From positions 12,183-76,182 of the forward strand of contig CAMTXU010000020.1 of NCBI GenBank assembly GCA_947085815.1: a stretch of DNA of 64,000 bases, written 5' to 3'. Shown one piece after another: positions 43,020 through 52,725 of the stretch. Source of the stretch: Fen-1258 sp947085815. GTDB taxonomy: Bacteria; Bacteroidota; Ignavibacteria; Ignavibacteriales; Melioribacteraceae. The notes beneath the pieces were generated by a model, which had not been told where the DNA came from, made no database searches, and worked only from the letters and a program-made list of their open reading frames with translations. A program made the position numbers and the translations under genes. Each line of letters opens with the position of its first letter. The stretch's first letter is position 1.

Positions 43020-45326
43020 TTAACGAATCTCTTTTGCCTCATGCCGAGTTGTATCTTTGTATTGAAATCGATCATAATATTTCATGCTGTTGTCGCGGAA
43101 CGAATCGAAATAAGTGGGCATATCTTTCACATTTATTATATCGGTTAATGTTCCGGTACGGCAGTCAGGTGATGTCAACTTTGGATCACCATTCTCGAAA
43201 ATTGACTCTTTACAAAAATTTGCGCTAACAACATTGCCGCTTGCTGGCACAGTAAAATCTACTAATGGAAGTTTTAACTGCTCATAGACATCATGCATAA
43301 AAATTGCCCAGATTGGAAGTGCCGCTCTAGCACCTTGTCCGTAATCTCCAGTGAATGAAACCCGCTGATCATCAAAACCTACCCACACTCCGGCAGCGAT
43401 TTGCGGAGTATATCCAACATACCAGGCATCGGCAAATTCTTGTGTCGTACCTGTCTTACCCGCTGCCGGGCGTTGAAAATTAAAACGCCCACGAGCCGCT
43501 TGTCCCGTACCTCTATCAATTGCCGTCTGCAACATACTTGTAACTATGTAAGCAGTTTCTTCGGGAATTGCTTCACTTGTATTTGAGGTGAAGTTTTCCA
43601 ACAATCCTTTTTCTTTATCTTCTATCCTCAAAATAGAAATCGGTTCATTATAGATGCCGCGATTTGCCAGTGTAGCAAATGCATTGGTGAGTTCAAGAGG
43701 AGTTAGAACAGAAGTACCAAGCGCAATGGAAGGAACCAAATCTAATTTGGTTTTAATTCCCATCTTCTCAGCGAAATTACCGATCTTCCATAAAGGCGCA
43801 TGCCCTTCAATTATTAATCTTCCGGATACTATATTTAACGATTCTCTCAATGCATCCCTTAAGGTAACAAATCCACCCGTCGACCGGTCAAAATTTTCGG
43901 GCGACCAAGCTTTATTTGAGCCGTCATCAATGCTGAAGCGTTCATTCATAATTGGGTATGCCGGATATAAACCATTATCGATTGCTACAGAATACACAAT
44001 TGGTTTGAAAGCGGATCCGGGCTGGCGTCTTATTTGGGTTGCATGATTGAGTCCATATAAAAATTTTGTATCTCTACCGCCTACCATTGCACGTATTTCA
44101 CCATTTTTCGGATCCAGAACAACAAATCCAACTTCAATTTTTCTTTCAGTCTGTTTTACGGAATCAATAAAAGCCGGATTGCGAAGAAGACGATTATAAA
44201 CTTGGCTTTTCTCCTCTTTACTGCTTGCAGATCTATACAATGAGTTGTTCTTGATTGCTTTGTCAACTATCTCGTTAAGTATGGAAGCATATTTGGTCCA
44301 ATTCCATTGCCGATCAAATTGTTTTTGAAATTCATCGAGGTGAAGTTTTACGGCATTATTCGCAATCTTTTGCATCCTGCTGTCAAGGGAAGTATAGATG
44401 TTCAGTCCGTCTTGGTAAATATCTCCATACTTTCCACCAAATTTTGTCATTTGTTGACGAATATACTCCAGGAAATGCGGAGCTATATTACCGTGAATTC
44501 CTTCCTCAATTTTTTTATAAGAAAGTTTTATTGGCTCGAGTTTTAATTTTTCATATTGATACTCACTCAAGAAATTCTCGTTAACCATATTCTGCATAAC
44601 AAGATTTCTTCTTTGAAAGGAGTTATCATATTTGTCAAACGGATCGTACCGGACGGAAGATTTAAGAAGCGAAATTAAAACACCAGCATCGGTAACAGAG
44701 AGATCTTTAACAAGTTTGTTAAAATATACTCTCGCTGCTACATTAAGACCATATGCACCGTGTCCAAAATATGAAGTATTGAAATACATTTCCAAAATTT
44801 CTCGTTTGGTGTAAGTCTTCTCAATTTGTATGGCGGTTATCCATTCTCTAATTTTTCTGATCACAGTTCCGCGCGTTGATTCTTTTTTAGCTTTCAGTCT
44901 ATATAAATTTTTTGCCAGTTGTTGGGTAATTGTGCTGGCTCCTTCACGCCTGAATAGGAAAATATTTTTGACCATTGCTTTTATAAAGCGTTGAAGATCA
45001 ACACCCCAGTGGCTGTAAAAATTTTTATCTTCCGTAGCTATCAATGCATTAACAACGTGAGCCGGAATGCTATCTATTCTTACTTCAATTCGATTTTCGA
45101 TGAAGAATGACCCAATCAATTCACCATCCCGGCTCCAGACATTGCTCGCGAGTTGGGCAGTGGGACTTTCAAGATCCTCAAGAGAAGGCAAACCCTCATA
45201 AACATATTGCATCAAAAGAAAAACTGCGGCAAATATTAGAATCGCACTACTCCATAAAATATATTTTAAAGATTTCTTTTTAGCTTTTTTCTGTTTGTTC
45301 TTGAGTGGCGTTTGTTTGATGTTCAT
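43020..45326 (-). CDS. Penicillin-binding protein 1A (bifunctional)
   Basis: A class A PBP that polymerises and crosslinks peptidoglycan. About 768 residues: a basic N-terminus, a membrane helix (about 25-42), a GT51 transglycosylase domain (ATEDKNFYSHWGVD about 98-111, GASTITQQLAKNLYR about 130-144) and a transpeptidase domain (RRPGSAFKP, S-x-x-K; AGKTGTTQEFADAWYVG). I place the start at the ATG 45326, just after the lpxH stop (TAAGATG). A TTG at 45341 would overlap lpxH. Confidence 0.93.
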   Translation of the reverse strand: MNIKQTPLKNKQKKAKKKSLKYILWSSAILIFAAVFLLMQYVYEGLPSLEDLESPTAQLASNVWSRDGELIGSFFIENRIEVRIDSIPAHVVNALIATEDKNFYSHWGVDLQRFIKAMVKNIFLFRREGASTITQQLAKNLYRLKAKKESTRGTVIRKIREWITAIQIEKTYTKREILEMYFNTSYFGHGAYGLNVAARVYFNKLVKDLSVTDAGVLISLLKSSVRYDPFDKYDNSFQRRNLVMQNMVNENFLSEYQYEKLKLEPIKLSYKKIEEGIHGNIAPHFLEYIRQQMTKFGGKYGDIYQDGLNIYTSLDSRMQKIANNAVKLHLDEFQKQFDRQWNWTKYASILNEIVDKAIKNNSLYRSASSKEEKSQVYNRLLRNPAFIDSVKQTERKIEVGFVVLDPKNGEIRAMVGGRDTKFLYGLNHATQIRRQPGSAFKPIVYSVAIDNGLYPAYPIMNERFSIDDGSNKAWSPENFDRSTGGFVTLRDALRESLNIVSGRLIIEGHAPLWKIGNFAEKMGIKTKLDLVPSIALGTSVLTPLELTNAFATLANRGIYNEPISILRIEDKEKGLLENFTSNTSEAIPEETAYIVTSMLQTAIDRGTGQAARGRFNFQRPAAGKTGTTQEFADAWYVGYTPQIAAGVWVGFDDQRVSFTGDYGQGARAALPIWAIFMHDVYEQLKLPLVDFTVPASGNVVSANFCKESIFENGDPKLTSPDCRTGTLTDIINVKDMPTYFDSFRDNSMKYYDRFQYKDTTRHEAKEIR

Positions 45327-45327
45327 C

Positions 45328-46056
45328 TTATTCCCAGTCAATTATCTCGAATGTTTCTGTAAATTTTCCGTAACATGGCTGATCCAGCCAGGTGCCAAGG
45401 TTTACGTATGTACCCTGCTTATATTTTTCTAAACTGCGATTGTGCGAATGACCAAATATAACGTAATCATATCCGGAATCAATTTTCGATTTAGCGGCTT
45501 CAGCCAATCCGTCAAGCATGCCGTAATTTTTATTTGACGTATAATCCCGGCTGGTCTTACTCGTTGCGCTAGCAATCTTAATTCCAAGATCCGGATGGAC
45601 CAGAGAATATATTTTTTGCAATGATTTATTACGCAATACTCTTTTTAATATCTTGTAACCCAAATCGTTTTTCACCATTCCATCACCGTGTGCAATAAAA
45701 AATTTTCCCCCATTCAGGATTAAATCGATCGGCACATGATACATCAGCGCACCAATCTCCTTCTCAAAAAAATCACGATGAAGAAAATCATGATTGCCGA
45801 TTATATAGTGAATTTTTTTTCCGGAGTCGGAATAATCCGAGAGAGCCGCAAGAGTTCTAATAAACCCTTTCTGAATTACTCGTTTGTATTCAAACCAGTA
45901 ATCAAATAGATCGCCAATTATAAATAATTCGTCAGATGAATCTTTAGCATGATTTAAGAACCGAACAAGTTTTTTTTCCATCTCCCTTTCAATTTTAGGA
46001 GAACGGAGACCAAGGTGGATATCCGAAATAAAGTAATAAGTTTTAGCTGAGGTCAT
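45328..46056 (-). CDS. lpxH: UDP-2,3-diacylglucosamine diphosphatase
   Basis: Removes UMP in lipid A synthesis. The 242-residue calcineurin-like phosphoesterase has the metal motifs ISDIHLGLR (about 9-17), IIGDLFDYWFEYK (about 44-56), IIGNHDFLHRDFF (about 80-92), IAHGDG and FGHSHNRSL. The N/D/H set of LpxH is complete. Its product fits a Gram-negative outer membrane with lipid A. It overlaps the M1 peptidase gene by 4 bp and is followed by PBP1A. Confidence 0.9.
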   Translation of the reverse strand: MTSAKTYYFISDIHLGLRSPKIEREMEKKLVRFLNHAKDSSDELFIIGDLFDYWFEYKRVIQKGFIRTLAALSDYSDSGKKIHYIIGNHDFLHRDFFEKEIGALMYHVPIDLILNGGKFFIAHGDGMVKNDLGYKILKRVLRNKSLQKIYSLVHPDLGIKIASATSKTSRDYTSNKNYGMLDGLAEAAKSKIDSGYDYVIFGHSHNRSLEKYKQGTYVNLGTWLDQPCYGKFTETFEIIDWE

Positions 46057-47813
46057 TTCTTAATTTCTTCCGGTGAAATATTAATTTTAGCCAGCAACCA
46101 GCCTTCAGGATCCAATATAACTTGATCCGGTTGATTCTTCGATTCAATATTGAATGTAACTTCCTTGCCCTCTATTAAATTGGTTGAGGTTTGTGAAGTA
46201 CCCGCTTTATCAAAAACAAATTTAATATCAAGCGGAAATTTATAAATATCATAACCTTTTTGTAACTGTTTTATTTTGACTATTGTGATATAATTTTCTT
46301 TAACCTTCTTGGTTGACCAATTGCAATCAAGCTCAATAATTCCCTCACCTTTGTAAACCCATTGATCGAAGAAAGTTCTCATATTTTTCTTTGATATTTT
46401 TTCGCATATTGATTTGAAGTCATTTGTAGATGCGTTTCTGTATTTATATTGCTTGAAATACTCCCGTAATATTTTAAGGAAGTTTATCTCACCCACTTCC
46501 CTTCTAAGCATATGCAAAACCCATGCGCCCTTATTATAGATCAATGAGCTGAAAAGAGCGTTGCCGGGATTATAAAGTGTGCCGCTCGGAAACATTCCGG
46601 ACTTGGCTCTAAGAGTTGATTGAAGCGCTCTAATATCACTCTGTTTTTCCCAATAGAGGGCTTCTGAATAAGTTGCAAAACCTTCGTTGAGCCATATATC
46701 CTTCCAGGTTTTTGGCCCTACAGCATTTCCCCACCAGTGATGTGCAAGTTCATGAATCAACATATCCGAAAATAATTTTCTACCCGAAATAAAATTTGAA
46801 CCAATACCGGTGATTGTTTGGCTTTCCATTGCACCGGTTTGCCACCAAAATTCCGCTACACTGTATTTTTCCTTTACAAACGGATAAGCCCCAAATAATT
46901 CCTCGAATGTTTTAATATATTTTGGATGATCTGAGAAATCGTGCTGCGCATCGGCAATATTTTGGGGAAGCGCATAGTAGGATAGATCCAATGTATCTCC
47001 GCTAATAGATAAATATTTCTGGGAAATAGTTTTATAATTCCCGGAATAAAGTGCAATTAAATACGTTGAGATTGGGTAAATAGTTTTCCAATGGTAAGTT
47101 TTTAGAGCACCGGCTGAGGTTGTTGTGATCAATTTCCCGTTGGAGAGAGATACATCAGATGAGTCGTTTGTAATGTAAATGTCCATCAGTGCTTTATCGT
47201 CCGGAAGATCAATGCAGGGAAACCATGTTGAGGCAAAAACGGGTTCGTTAAGAGTGTAAACTTGTGTATGGTTTTCGACCTTCTCAAAATTAAAGGAACC
47301 AAAACCTAAACTTTTTGGAGTCCCTTCATAAACAACTTTGATGGCTGCCGTATCTATCATTCGATCATTCTTTTCTATGCTTAAGAGTTTTTCCGAGCGA
47401 TCATATTTTACTTTCTTACCGTTTAAGTGAAGATTGTGAATTGCAAGATTATCGTAAAAATTAACTTCTATCCTGGGTGATTGTTTATCATTTATTTTCA
47501 TTAGGATAGTTACTTCACCCTCTATTCTCTTCTGATTGGGGTATAATTGTATTTTAATTTCATAATGAAGAACATCAACAGTTCTCTGACTTTTAGGATT
47601 ATATGATATTAACTCTTTTTCGTCAAAGTTTTCTAACCGGTAAGCAAGATTAATCAGTTTACTGCTTTCTGTAGGTAAATTGTATTGGTTAATTACCCAC
47701 CGCATTGTAAAAAATCCAATCGCGACCACAATTATTAAAATGGTTGATGAGATAAGAAAGATTAATTTTCGATTACGCATCAATATATTGAGGAATTTTG
47801 AATTTGATTTCAT
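46053..47813 (-). CDS. M1 family metallopeptidase, membrane-anchored
   Basis: About 586 residues: an N-terminal membrane anchor (about 18-37), a beta-rich N-domain and a gluzincin catalytic domain with HELAHHWWGNAVG (HExxH) and the third zinc ligand in WLNEGFATYSE. GAMESQ stands in place of the usual GAMEN loop. It cleaves N-terminal residues from peptides outside the cytoplasm (inferred from the anchor). The ATG at 47813 is preferred over the TTG at 47843. Divergent from glgC. Confidence 0.9.
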   Translation of the reverse strand: MKSNSKFLNILMRNRKLIFLISSTILIIVVAIGFFTMRWVINQYNLPTESSKLINLAYRLENFDEKELISYNPKSQRTVDVLHYEIKIQLYPNQKRIEGEVTILMKINDKQSPRIEVNFYDNLAIHNLHLNGKKVKYDRSEKLLSIEKNDRMIDTAAIKVVYEGTPKSLGFGSFNFEKVENHTQVYTLNEPVFASTWFPCIDLPDDKALMDIYITNDSSDVSLSNGKLITTTSAGALKTYHWKTIYPISTYLIALYSGNYKTISQKYLSISGDTLDLSYYALPQNIADAQHDFSDHPKYIKTFEELFGAYPFVKEKYSVAEFWWQTGAMESQTITGIGSNFISGRKLFSDMLIHELAHHWWGNAVGPKTWKDIWLNEGFATYSEALYWEKQSDIRALQSTLRAKSGMFPSGTLYNPGNALFSSLIYNKGAWVLHMLRREVGEINFLKILREYFKQYKYRNASTNDFKSICEKISKKNMRTFFDQWVYKGEGIIELDCNWSTKKVKENYITIVKIKQLQKGYDIYKFPLDIKFVFDKAGTSQTSTNLIEGKEVTFNIESKNQPDQVILDPEGWLLAKINISPEEIKK

Positions 47814-47836
47814 AGCAAAGTTAACAATTTCTTTAA

Positions 47837-47867
47837 TTGCCAATCAATTCTTAATTAGATATATTTA
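47837..47867 (+). promoter_or_regulatory. Candidate promoter of glgC
   Basis: TTG (47837-47839), 20 bp, TATATTTA (47860-47867): the same spacing and nearly the same -7 box as the tRNA-Gly promoter. The leader to the ATG would be about 17 nt. Confidence 0.5.
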
Positions 47868-47889
47868 ATTAAAATACTTCGAGAATGAG

Positions 47890-49128
47890 ATGGCTTATAC
47901 AGGCGCGGCAATTCTGAGAAAAACTTTGACAATGATTTTAGCGGGCGGACAAGGAGAACGACTTTTCCCACTGACACAAGAGCGCACTAAACCCTCTGTT
48001 CCATTCGGCGGGAAATATCGGATTATTGATTTCACTCTTTCAAATTGCTTGAATTCCGGTTTTAGAAAAATTTATGTGATTACTCAGTATAAGTCCGATT
48101 CACTCAACCGGCATATTTATGAAGCATGGAATATTTTTAATCCTGAGCTAAAAGAATTTATCTACTCAATTCCTCCGCAACTTAAAACGAGCAATAATTG
48201 GTATTTAGGAACAGCAAACGCTATCCAGCAGAATTTTAATTTGATTGAGGATGAAAACTATAATTGGGTCTTGATACTCTCCGGCGATCACATCTACAAA
48301 ATGGATTACATGAAAATGATTCAGTATCACATTGAAAAACAAGCGGATCTTTCTTTAGCTGCTATCGAAGTTCCAAAATCGCAAGCATCCCGTTTCGGCG
48401 TTATAAACATTGACCCAAAATATAAAGTTCTTGCATTTATCGAAAAGCCGAAGAACCCTCCCGTTATTCCGGATAAACCGGATTCATCTTTTGTGAATAT
48501 GGGAATTTATGTGTTCAACGCGACGCTGTTAAAAGAAGTGATTTCCAAAATGGAAATAGAGAAAGTTCCGAATTATGATTTTGGAAAAGATGTTATTCCC
48601 TACATGTTAAAAAATAATTTTCACGTGCAGGCATACAGATTTATTGATGAGAATAAAAAAGATGAACCATATTGGGTGGATGTCGGAACAATTGACAGTT
48701 ATTATGCAGCAAGTATGGATCTGATAAACGTGAATCCTCATTTCAATTTATATGATAGCGACTGGACACTAAGAGCACAACAACAGCAGTATCCTCCAAC
48801 CAAAACAGTTTCTCACGAAGGCGAACGCATTGGACGAGCAATCAATTCATTAATCTCTGACGGAACGATTATATCCGGTGGATTAGTGGAACGCTCAATT
48901 ATAGGATTCAATGTTCGGGTCAATAGTTATTCATATGTAACCGATTCTATAATTATGGATAACTGCAAAATAGGGCGGCATGCAAGAATAAGAAGAACTA
49001 TAATAGACAAAAATGTATCGGTACCGGAAGGCTTTGAAATTGGTTTTGATACAGAAACGGATAAAAAGCGTTTCCCTGTTTCTGAAACCGGCATTGTTGT
49101 TGTCCCAAAGAACTATAGTTTTGAATAA
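47890..49128 (+). CDS. glgC: Glucose-1-phosphate adenylyltransferase
   Basis: Makes ADP-glucose for glycogen. The 412 residues include the nucleotide loop MILAGGQGERLFPLTQERTK (about 15-34), PFGGKYRIIDFTLSN, the SGDHIYKMDY metal region (about 136-145) and the substrate motif FIEKPKNP, then a left-handed helix domain with VKD-type repeats. Family features are all present. It is a single gene with its own promoter; no glycogen synthase is near. Confidence 0.95.
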   Translation: MAYTGAAILRKTLTMILAGGQGERLFPLTQERTKPSVPFGGKYRIIDFTLSNCLNSGFRKIYVITQYKSDSLNRHIYEAWNIFNPELKEFIYSIPPQLKTSNNWYLGTANAIQQNFNLIEDENYNWVLILSGDHIYKMDYMKMIQYHIEKQADLSLAAIEVPKSQASRFGVINIDPKYKVLAFIEKPKNPPVIPDKPDSSFVNMGIYVFNATLLKEVISKMEIEKVPNYDFGKDVIPYMLKNNFHVQAYRFIDENKKDEPYWVDVGTIDSYYAASMDLINVNPHFNLYDSDWTLRAQQQQYPPTKTVSHEGERIGRAINSLISDGTIISGGLVERSIIGFNVRVNSYSYVTDSIIMDNCKIGRHARIRRTIIDKNVSVPEGFEIGFDTETDKKRFPVSETGIVVVPKNYSFE

Positions 49129-49150
49129 TATTTCTCTTACGAAATAAATT

Positions 49151-49324
49151 GAGGTTGTTTCAAAAGTTCTTTGTGATTCCTTTGTGATTTTGTATCCTAT
49201 GCCGAAGGCATCCCTTCGGGAGTAGCAGTAGTAGGTTTTTCTGTGAACAACTAATTTATTAATCGCCACAAAGTCACCAAGACTCAAAGAACCACAAAGT
49301 TCTTTTCACTTTTGATACAACCTC
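49151..49324. repeat. 174-bp element with 16-bp terminal inverted repeats
   Basis: The left end GAGGTTGTTTCAAAAG (49151-49166) and the right end (CTTTTGATACAACCTC, 49309-49324) are inverted copies with one mismatch. Inner words (CTTTGTG and CACAAAG) are also inverted. A nested palindrome lies at about 49201-49223. There is no open frame. It lies between glgC and uvrC and looks like a small non-autonomous mobile element. Confidence 0.65.
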
Positions 49325-49346
49325 ATTCGGAAAATACGATATAGAT

Positions 49347-51164
49347 ATGAATCAACAACTTCAGGACAAATTAGACTCACTTCCCTCATTACCTGGAATT
49401 TACCAATTCCTCAATTCCAAAGAGAAAGTGATTTATGTTGGCAAGGCAAAAAATTTGCGGAGTCGTGTTCGTTCATACTTTAAGAGCAATGTTGATTCTC
49501 CTAAAACGGCAATCCTTGTTTCAAAAATTTCCGATCTGCATCTGATTATTACCAATAGCGAAATAGAAGCGCTTGTCCTTGAAAATAATTTGATTAAAGA
49601 TCTTAAACCGCGCTACAATATCCTCTTAAAAGACGATAAAACCTTCCCCTACATTCGTGTAACAAATGAACCTTTCCCGCAGATTTTCCCGACACGAAAC
49701 ATTGTAAAGGATGGATCAAAATATTTTGGTCCTTACACAGAAGTAAAGAATATGAAAAATTCTTTGCGTGTGATGAATAAAATTTTCAAGATCAGAAGCT
49801 GCAAGTACGATATCAATCAAGAGACTATTGACAAGAAAAGAATTAAAGTCTGTTTGGATTTTCACATTAAGAAGTGCGATGGACCATGCGAGGGACTTGT
49901 AACACGAGATCATTACAATGGAATGGTTGACCAAGTAATTAAAGTATTGAAGGGAAGAACTGATGAGCTAATTGGTGAATTGAAAACTCAAATGGATAAT
50001 TCGTCATCAAAATTAGAATTTGAAAAGGCTGCCGACCTACGCGACAGAATTAATCAGCTGCAAATTTATACTTCAAAACAAAAAGTGGTTAGTGGTGATC
50101 TTGAAGACCGTGATATAATCAGCGCGGCATATGAAGGAAAAGATGTAGCCGCAACTATCTTAAATATAAGATCCGGCAAGCTCGTTGGTAAACGACAGTT
50201 AAATTTAAGCTGTGAAGTTAATGAAGAGGCAAGACAAATCTATGCGGCTATAATTAAATTTTATTACGGTGAGTTCATTGAAGTCCCACGCGAAATAATT
50301 ATAGAGACCGAACCGGAAGAATCCGATTCTTTGATTGAATGGCTCAATACTAAAGCAGTAAAGAAATGCAAATTTGTTATTCCACAAAAACAGAGTGACG
50401 CAAAATCTCTTTTGATGATGTGTAAACAGAATGCTCAACTTCAGCTAAAGGAAATCCAGTTACAGAAAATGAAGAAGGAAGGGAATGTTCCTTATGCTTT
50501 GTCTGCGCTTCAAAGAGATTTACATTTGAAAAAACTTCCACGTGTGATAGAATGTTTTGATAACAGCAATCTTCAAGGAAGCGATGCGGTTGCAAGCATG
50601 GTGGTTTTTGTTGACGGTAAACCGAAAAAAAGTTTGTACCGCAAGTTTATCATTAAAACTGTTGAAGGACCTGATGACTTTGCGAGCATGCGGGAAATTA
50701 TTCATCGCCGTTACAGCCGATTAATGGGAGAAAATCTGCCGCTGCCGGATTTGATTATGGTTGACGGGGGCAAAGGACAATTATCGAGCGCAATTACTTC
50801 ACTTGATGAACTTGGAATGAAAAATTACGAAATAATTGGACTTGCAAAGAGATTGGAAGAAGTTTTTCTAACGGGTGAACCGGAAGCGCAATCAATTCCT
50901 AAAACATCATCAAGCTTAAAACTGCTTCAACATCTTCGGGATGAAGCACACCGCTTTGCAATCTCATTTCACCGTGAACGCAGAAGCAAAAGGACATTTA
51001 CAAGCGAGTTGCTGGAAATAAAAGGAATTGGTGAAAAGGTTGCGCAGAAACTTTTAACAAGTTTTAGTTTGGATGAGATAAAGTCTGCCGATGAGTCAAA
51101 ACTTGCTGAAGTAATTGGCAAGTCAAAAGCGAAATTGGTATTTGAACATTACAGACATATTTAA
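49347..51164 (+). CDS. uvrC: Excinuclease ABC subunit C
   Basis: Makes both incisions in nucleotide excision repair. The 605 residues have the GIY-YIG domain (LPGIYQFLNSKEKVIYVGKA about 14-33), the UVR motif (LEFEKAADLRDRINQLQ about 219-235), the RNase H-like domain (VIECFDNSNLQGSDAVASMV) and C-terminal helix-hairpin-helix (LEIKGIGEKVAQKLLTSF). All parts are complete and the length is normal. Confidence 0.96.
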   Translation: MNQQLQDKLDSLPSLPGIYQFLNSKEKVIYVGKAKNLRSRVRSYFKSNVDSPKTAILVSKISDLHLIITNSEIEALVLENNLIKDLKPRYNILLKDDKTFPYIRVTNEPFPQIFPTRNIVKDGSKYFGPYTEVKNMKNSLRVMNKIFKIRSCKYDINQETIDKKRIKVCLDFHIKKCDGPCEGLVTRDHYNGMVDQVIKVLKGRTDELIGELKTQMDNSSSKLEFEKAADLRDRINQLQIYTSKQKVVSGDLEDRDIISAAYEGKDVAATILNIRSGKLVGKRQLNLSCEVNEEARQIYAAIIKFYYGEFIEVPREIIIETEPEESDSLIEWLNTKAVKKCKFVIPQKQSDAKSLLMMCKQNAQLQLKEIQLQKMKKEGNVPYALSALQRDLHLKKLPRVIECFDNSNLQGSDAVASMVVFVDGKPKKSLYRKFIIKTVEGPDDFASMREIIHRRYSRLMGENLPLPDLIMVDGGKGQLSSAITSLDELGMKNYEIIGLAKRLEEVFLTGEPEAQSIPKTSSSLKLLQHLRDEAHRFAISFHRERRSKRTFTSELLEIKGIGEKVAQKLLTSFSLDEIKSADESKLAEVIGKSKAKLVFEHYRHI

Positions 51165-51194
51165 ATATGATGTTACTAACTATAGCATCATCTT

Positions 51195-52103
51195 CTAATT
51201 TTGTAACATTCTTTCCATATTCCTCATTATTAGATTTAAGCTTCTCGCTAAACCATCTAATCCTGGGAACAGAGTTGCAGCATTAATATTCATATCGTTA
51301 AGGTCATATAGCGCCACAACATATATTTTTCTAGGGATAATAAATTTAATTATTCTAGTTTCATAAACTAATTTGGACTTAATAGGTTCTTCAAGCTCTA
51401 TGGTTTCAGCATTCGCTTCACCTAGATTTTCACTACCTAATTCAAACTGTTTGCTAATTGTTTTCTTAAAGGGTTCCTCAATTATTGACGACATTAAGAA
51501 ACAACTTTTCTGTAGAGCAAGTCTTTGATTTTTTATGTTAGGTTCTACACTAAATATTTTACTCTCTTTATGAAATATTTCTTCTTTTGCTGTATTAGAT
51601 AAATCAATATTTTCATAGTCAAGAAGATAATTCGCAAGCTCATTTCGATAATCTAGCCCTACTAGACTTCTTTTATTCTTTAGAAACATTTCCATAATTT
51701 TTTCACCGAGAAACTCGTCCAGTTGATAGTGATTTATTGCCCAAATTGCACAATCATCATTTGCATTTTCGAAAGCAAAAAAAGCAGCGATATAAAATGA
51801 ACTAGTGAAATCTAATAACCTGGTCGGTGCACCATAATGTTGTAATAGTGCATACCATTCTAAATAATTTTTATCACTTGGCAAGTTTGTTATATACTGA
51901 TGAGCAATACTCTTAAAAGCTCTAAAAATTACATATTCTTCCACTGATAACTGTGAATAATTTTTGATAAGGTATTTATCAGCAGCTCTTTCTAAAGTCG
52001 GATTTAATTTCCATTCTCGTTCAGTATGACCTCTAAAAAGAAAATGAAAGGATTTGTTTGAAAGAGATTTTAATAATTCCCAATCATTTCTTCTCTTTAT
52101 TAA
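51195..52103 (-). CDS. FRG domain protein with no usual start codon
   Basis: The frame from 52103 to 51195 encodes about 302 codons. The FRG motif region is NKSFHFLFRGHTEREWKLNP (about residues 17-36), followed by LLQHYGAPTRLLDFT and AAFFAFENANDD, which are typical of FRG proteins. The only usual start (GTG 51944) lies after the FRG core; upstream no ATG, GTG or TTG occurs in frame before a TAA at 52104-52106. The gene is probably truncated at its 5' end, or it uses a rare start. FRG-domain proteins are common in mobile and defence-linked regions, but their activity is unknown. Confidence 0.62.
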   Translation of the reverse strand, partial: LIKRRNDWELLKSLSNKSFHFLFRGHTEREWKLNPTLERAADKYLIKNYSQLSVEEYVIFRAFKSIAHQYITNLPSDKNYLEWYALLQHYGAPTRLLDFTSSFYIAAFFAFENANDDCAIWAINHYQLDEFLGEKIMEMFLKNKRSLVGLDYRNELANYLLDYENIDLSNTAKEEIFHKESKIFSVEPNIKNQRLALQKSCFLMSSIIEEPFKKTISKQFELGSENLGEANAETIELEEPIKSKLVYETRIIKFIIPRKIYVVALYDLNDMNINAATLFPGLDGLARSLNLIMRNMERMLQN

Positions 52104-52225
52104 TTATGCTATTGTTCTGATGTTGATGACTATTTCATGATAGCTTTTGAGTGCAATAAGAATATTATATGAATACAGTTTTATTATCGACAAAATTAGG
52201 AAGGGACTAAAAACATTTCATAAAA

Positions 52226-52453
52226 CTAAAACCTCATAAACTCATCAACAGAAACACCAGTCTCATTTATTATAGCTTTCACTGTTCCTTTTCTTATGCT
52301 TTTTCCTCTGTGATGTGGAGCCGGGATTACTTTCCCATCAACGTCTCTAACCCATAATTCATGAGAACCTTTACCTTATCTGTAAAATCTAAATCCCAAT
52401 TTCTTAAACCGCTTAACAATATCTTGATAAGAAAACTCGGTCAACCTTGCCAT
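52226..52453 (-). pseudogene. hicA toxin gene with in-frame stop
   Basis: From the ATG at 52453 the frame reads MARLTEFSYQDIVKRFKKLG, FRFYR, then TAA (52378-52376, codon 26), then GKGSHELWVRDVDGKVIPAP, HHRGKSIRKGTVKAIINETG before TAG. This is a HicA toxin interrupted after the first quarter; the GSH motif lies after the stop. Its start overlaps the hicB stop as TAATG. The toxin is therefore probably inactive. Confidence 0.8.
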
Positions 52454-52707
52454 TATGCTATTCCTATCGGGAGAGCAAAAGTCATTCTAATATTTTTTAC
52501 TAAATCAAATTCATTAAAGCCGAGCGATTCATTTCTTTCCTTTCTATAGGCAAAGATCATTTTAGTAACATCTATACAATTAAAAACAGCTTCTTCTACT
52601 GTATCACCTTCTGCGAATACACCTTGAATACCGGAAATTCTTGCAAGAAAACCGTCATCATTTTTTTCTACTTCAATAGATGCCATAATTGCTTTCGATC
52701 TTTTCAT
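52453..52707 (-). CDS. hicB: HicB-family antitoxin, orphaned
   Basis: About 84 residues from the ATG at 52707, which follows AAGGA. The core SIEVEKNDDGFLARISGIQG, AEGDTVEEAVFNCIDV matches the HicB fold. The gene is intact but its toxin partner directly downstream is broken by a stop codon. It may persist as an antitoxin against other HicA proteins or may simply be decaying. This is the second HicBA locus in the window. Confidence 0.8.
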   Translation of the reverse strand: MKRSKAIMASIEVEKNDDGFLARISGIQGVFAEGDTVEEAVFNCIDVTKMIFAYRKERNESLGFNEFDLVKNIRMTFALPIGIA

Positions 52708-52725
52708 ATTCTTTTCCTTAAACAC

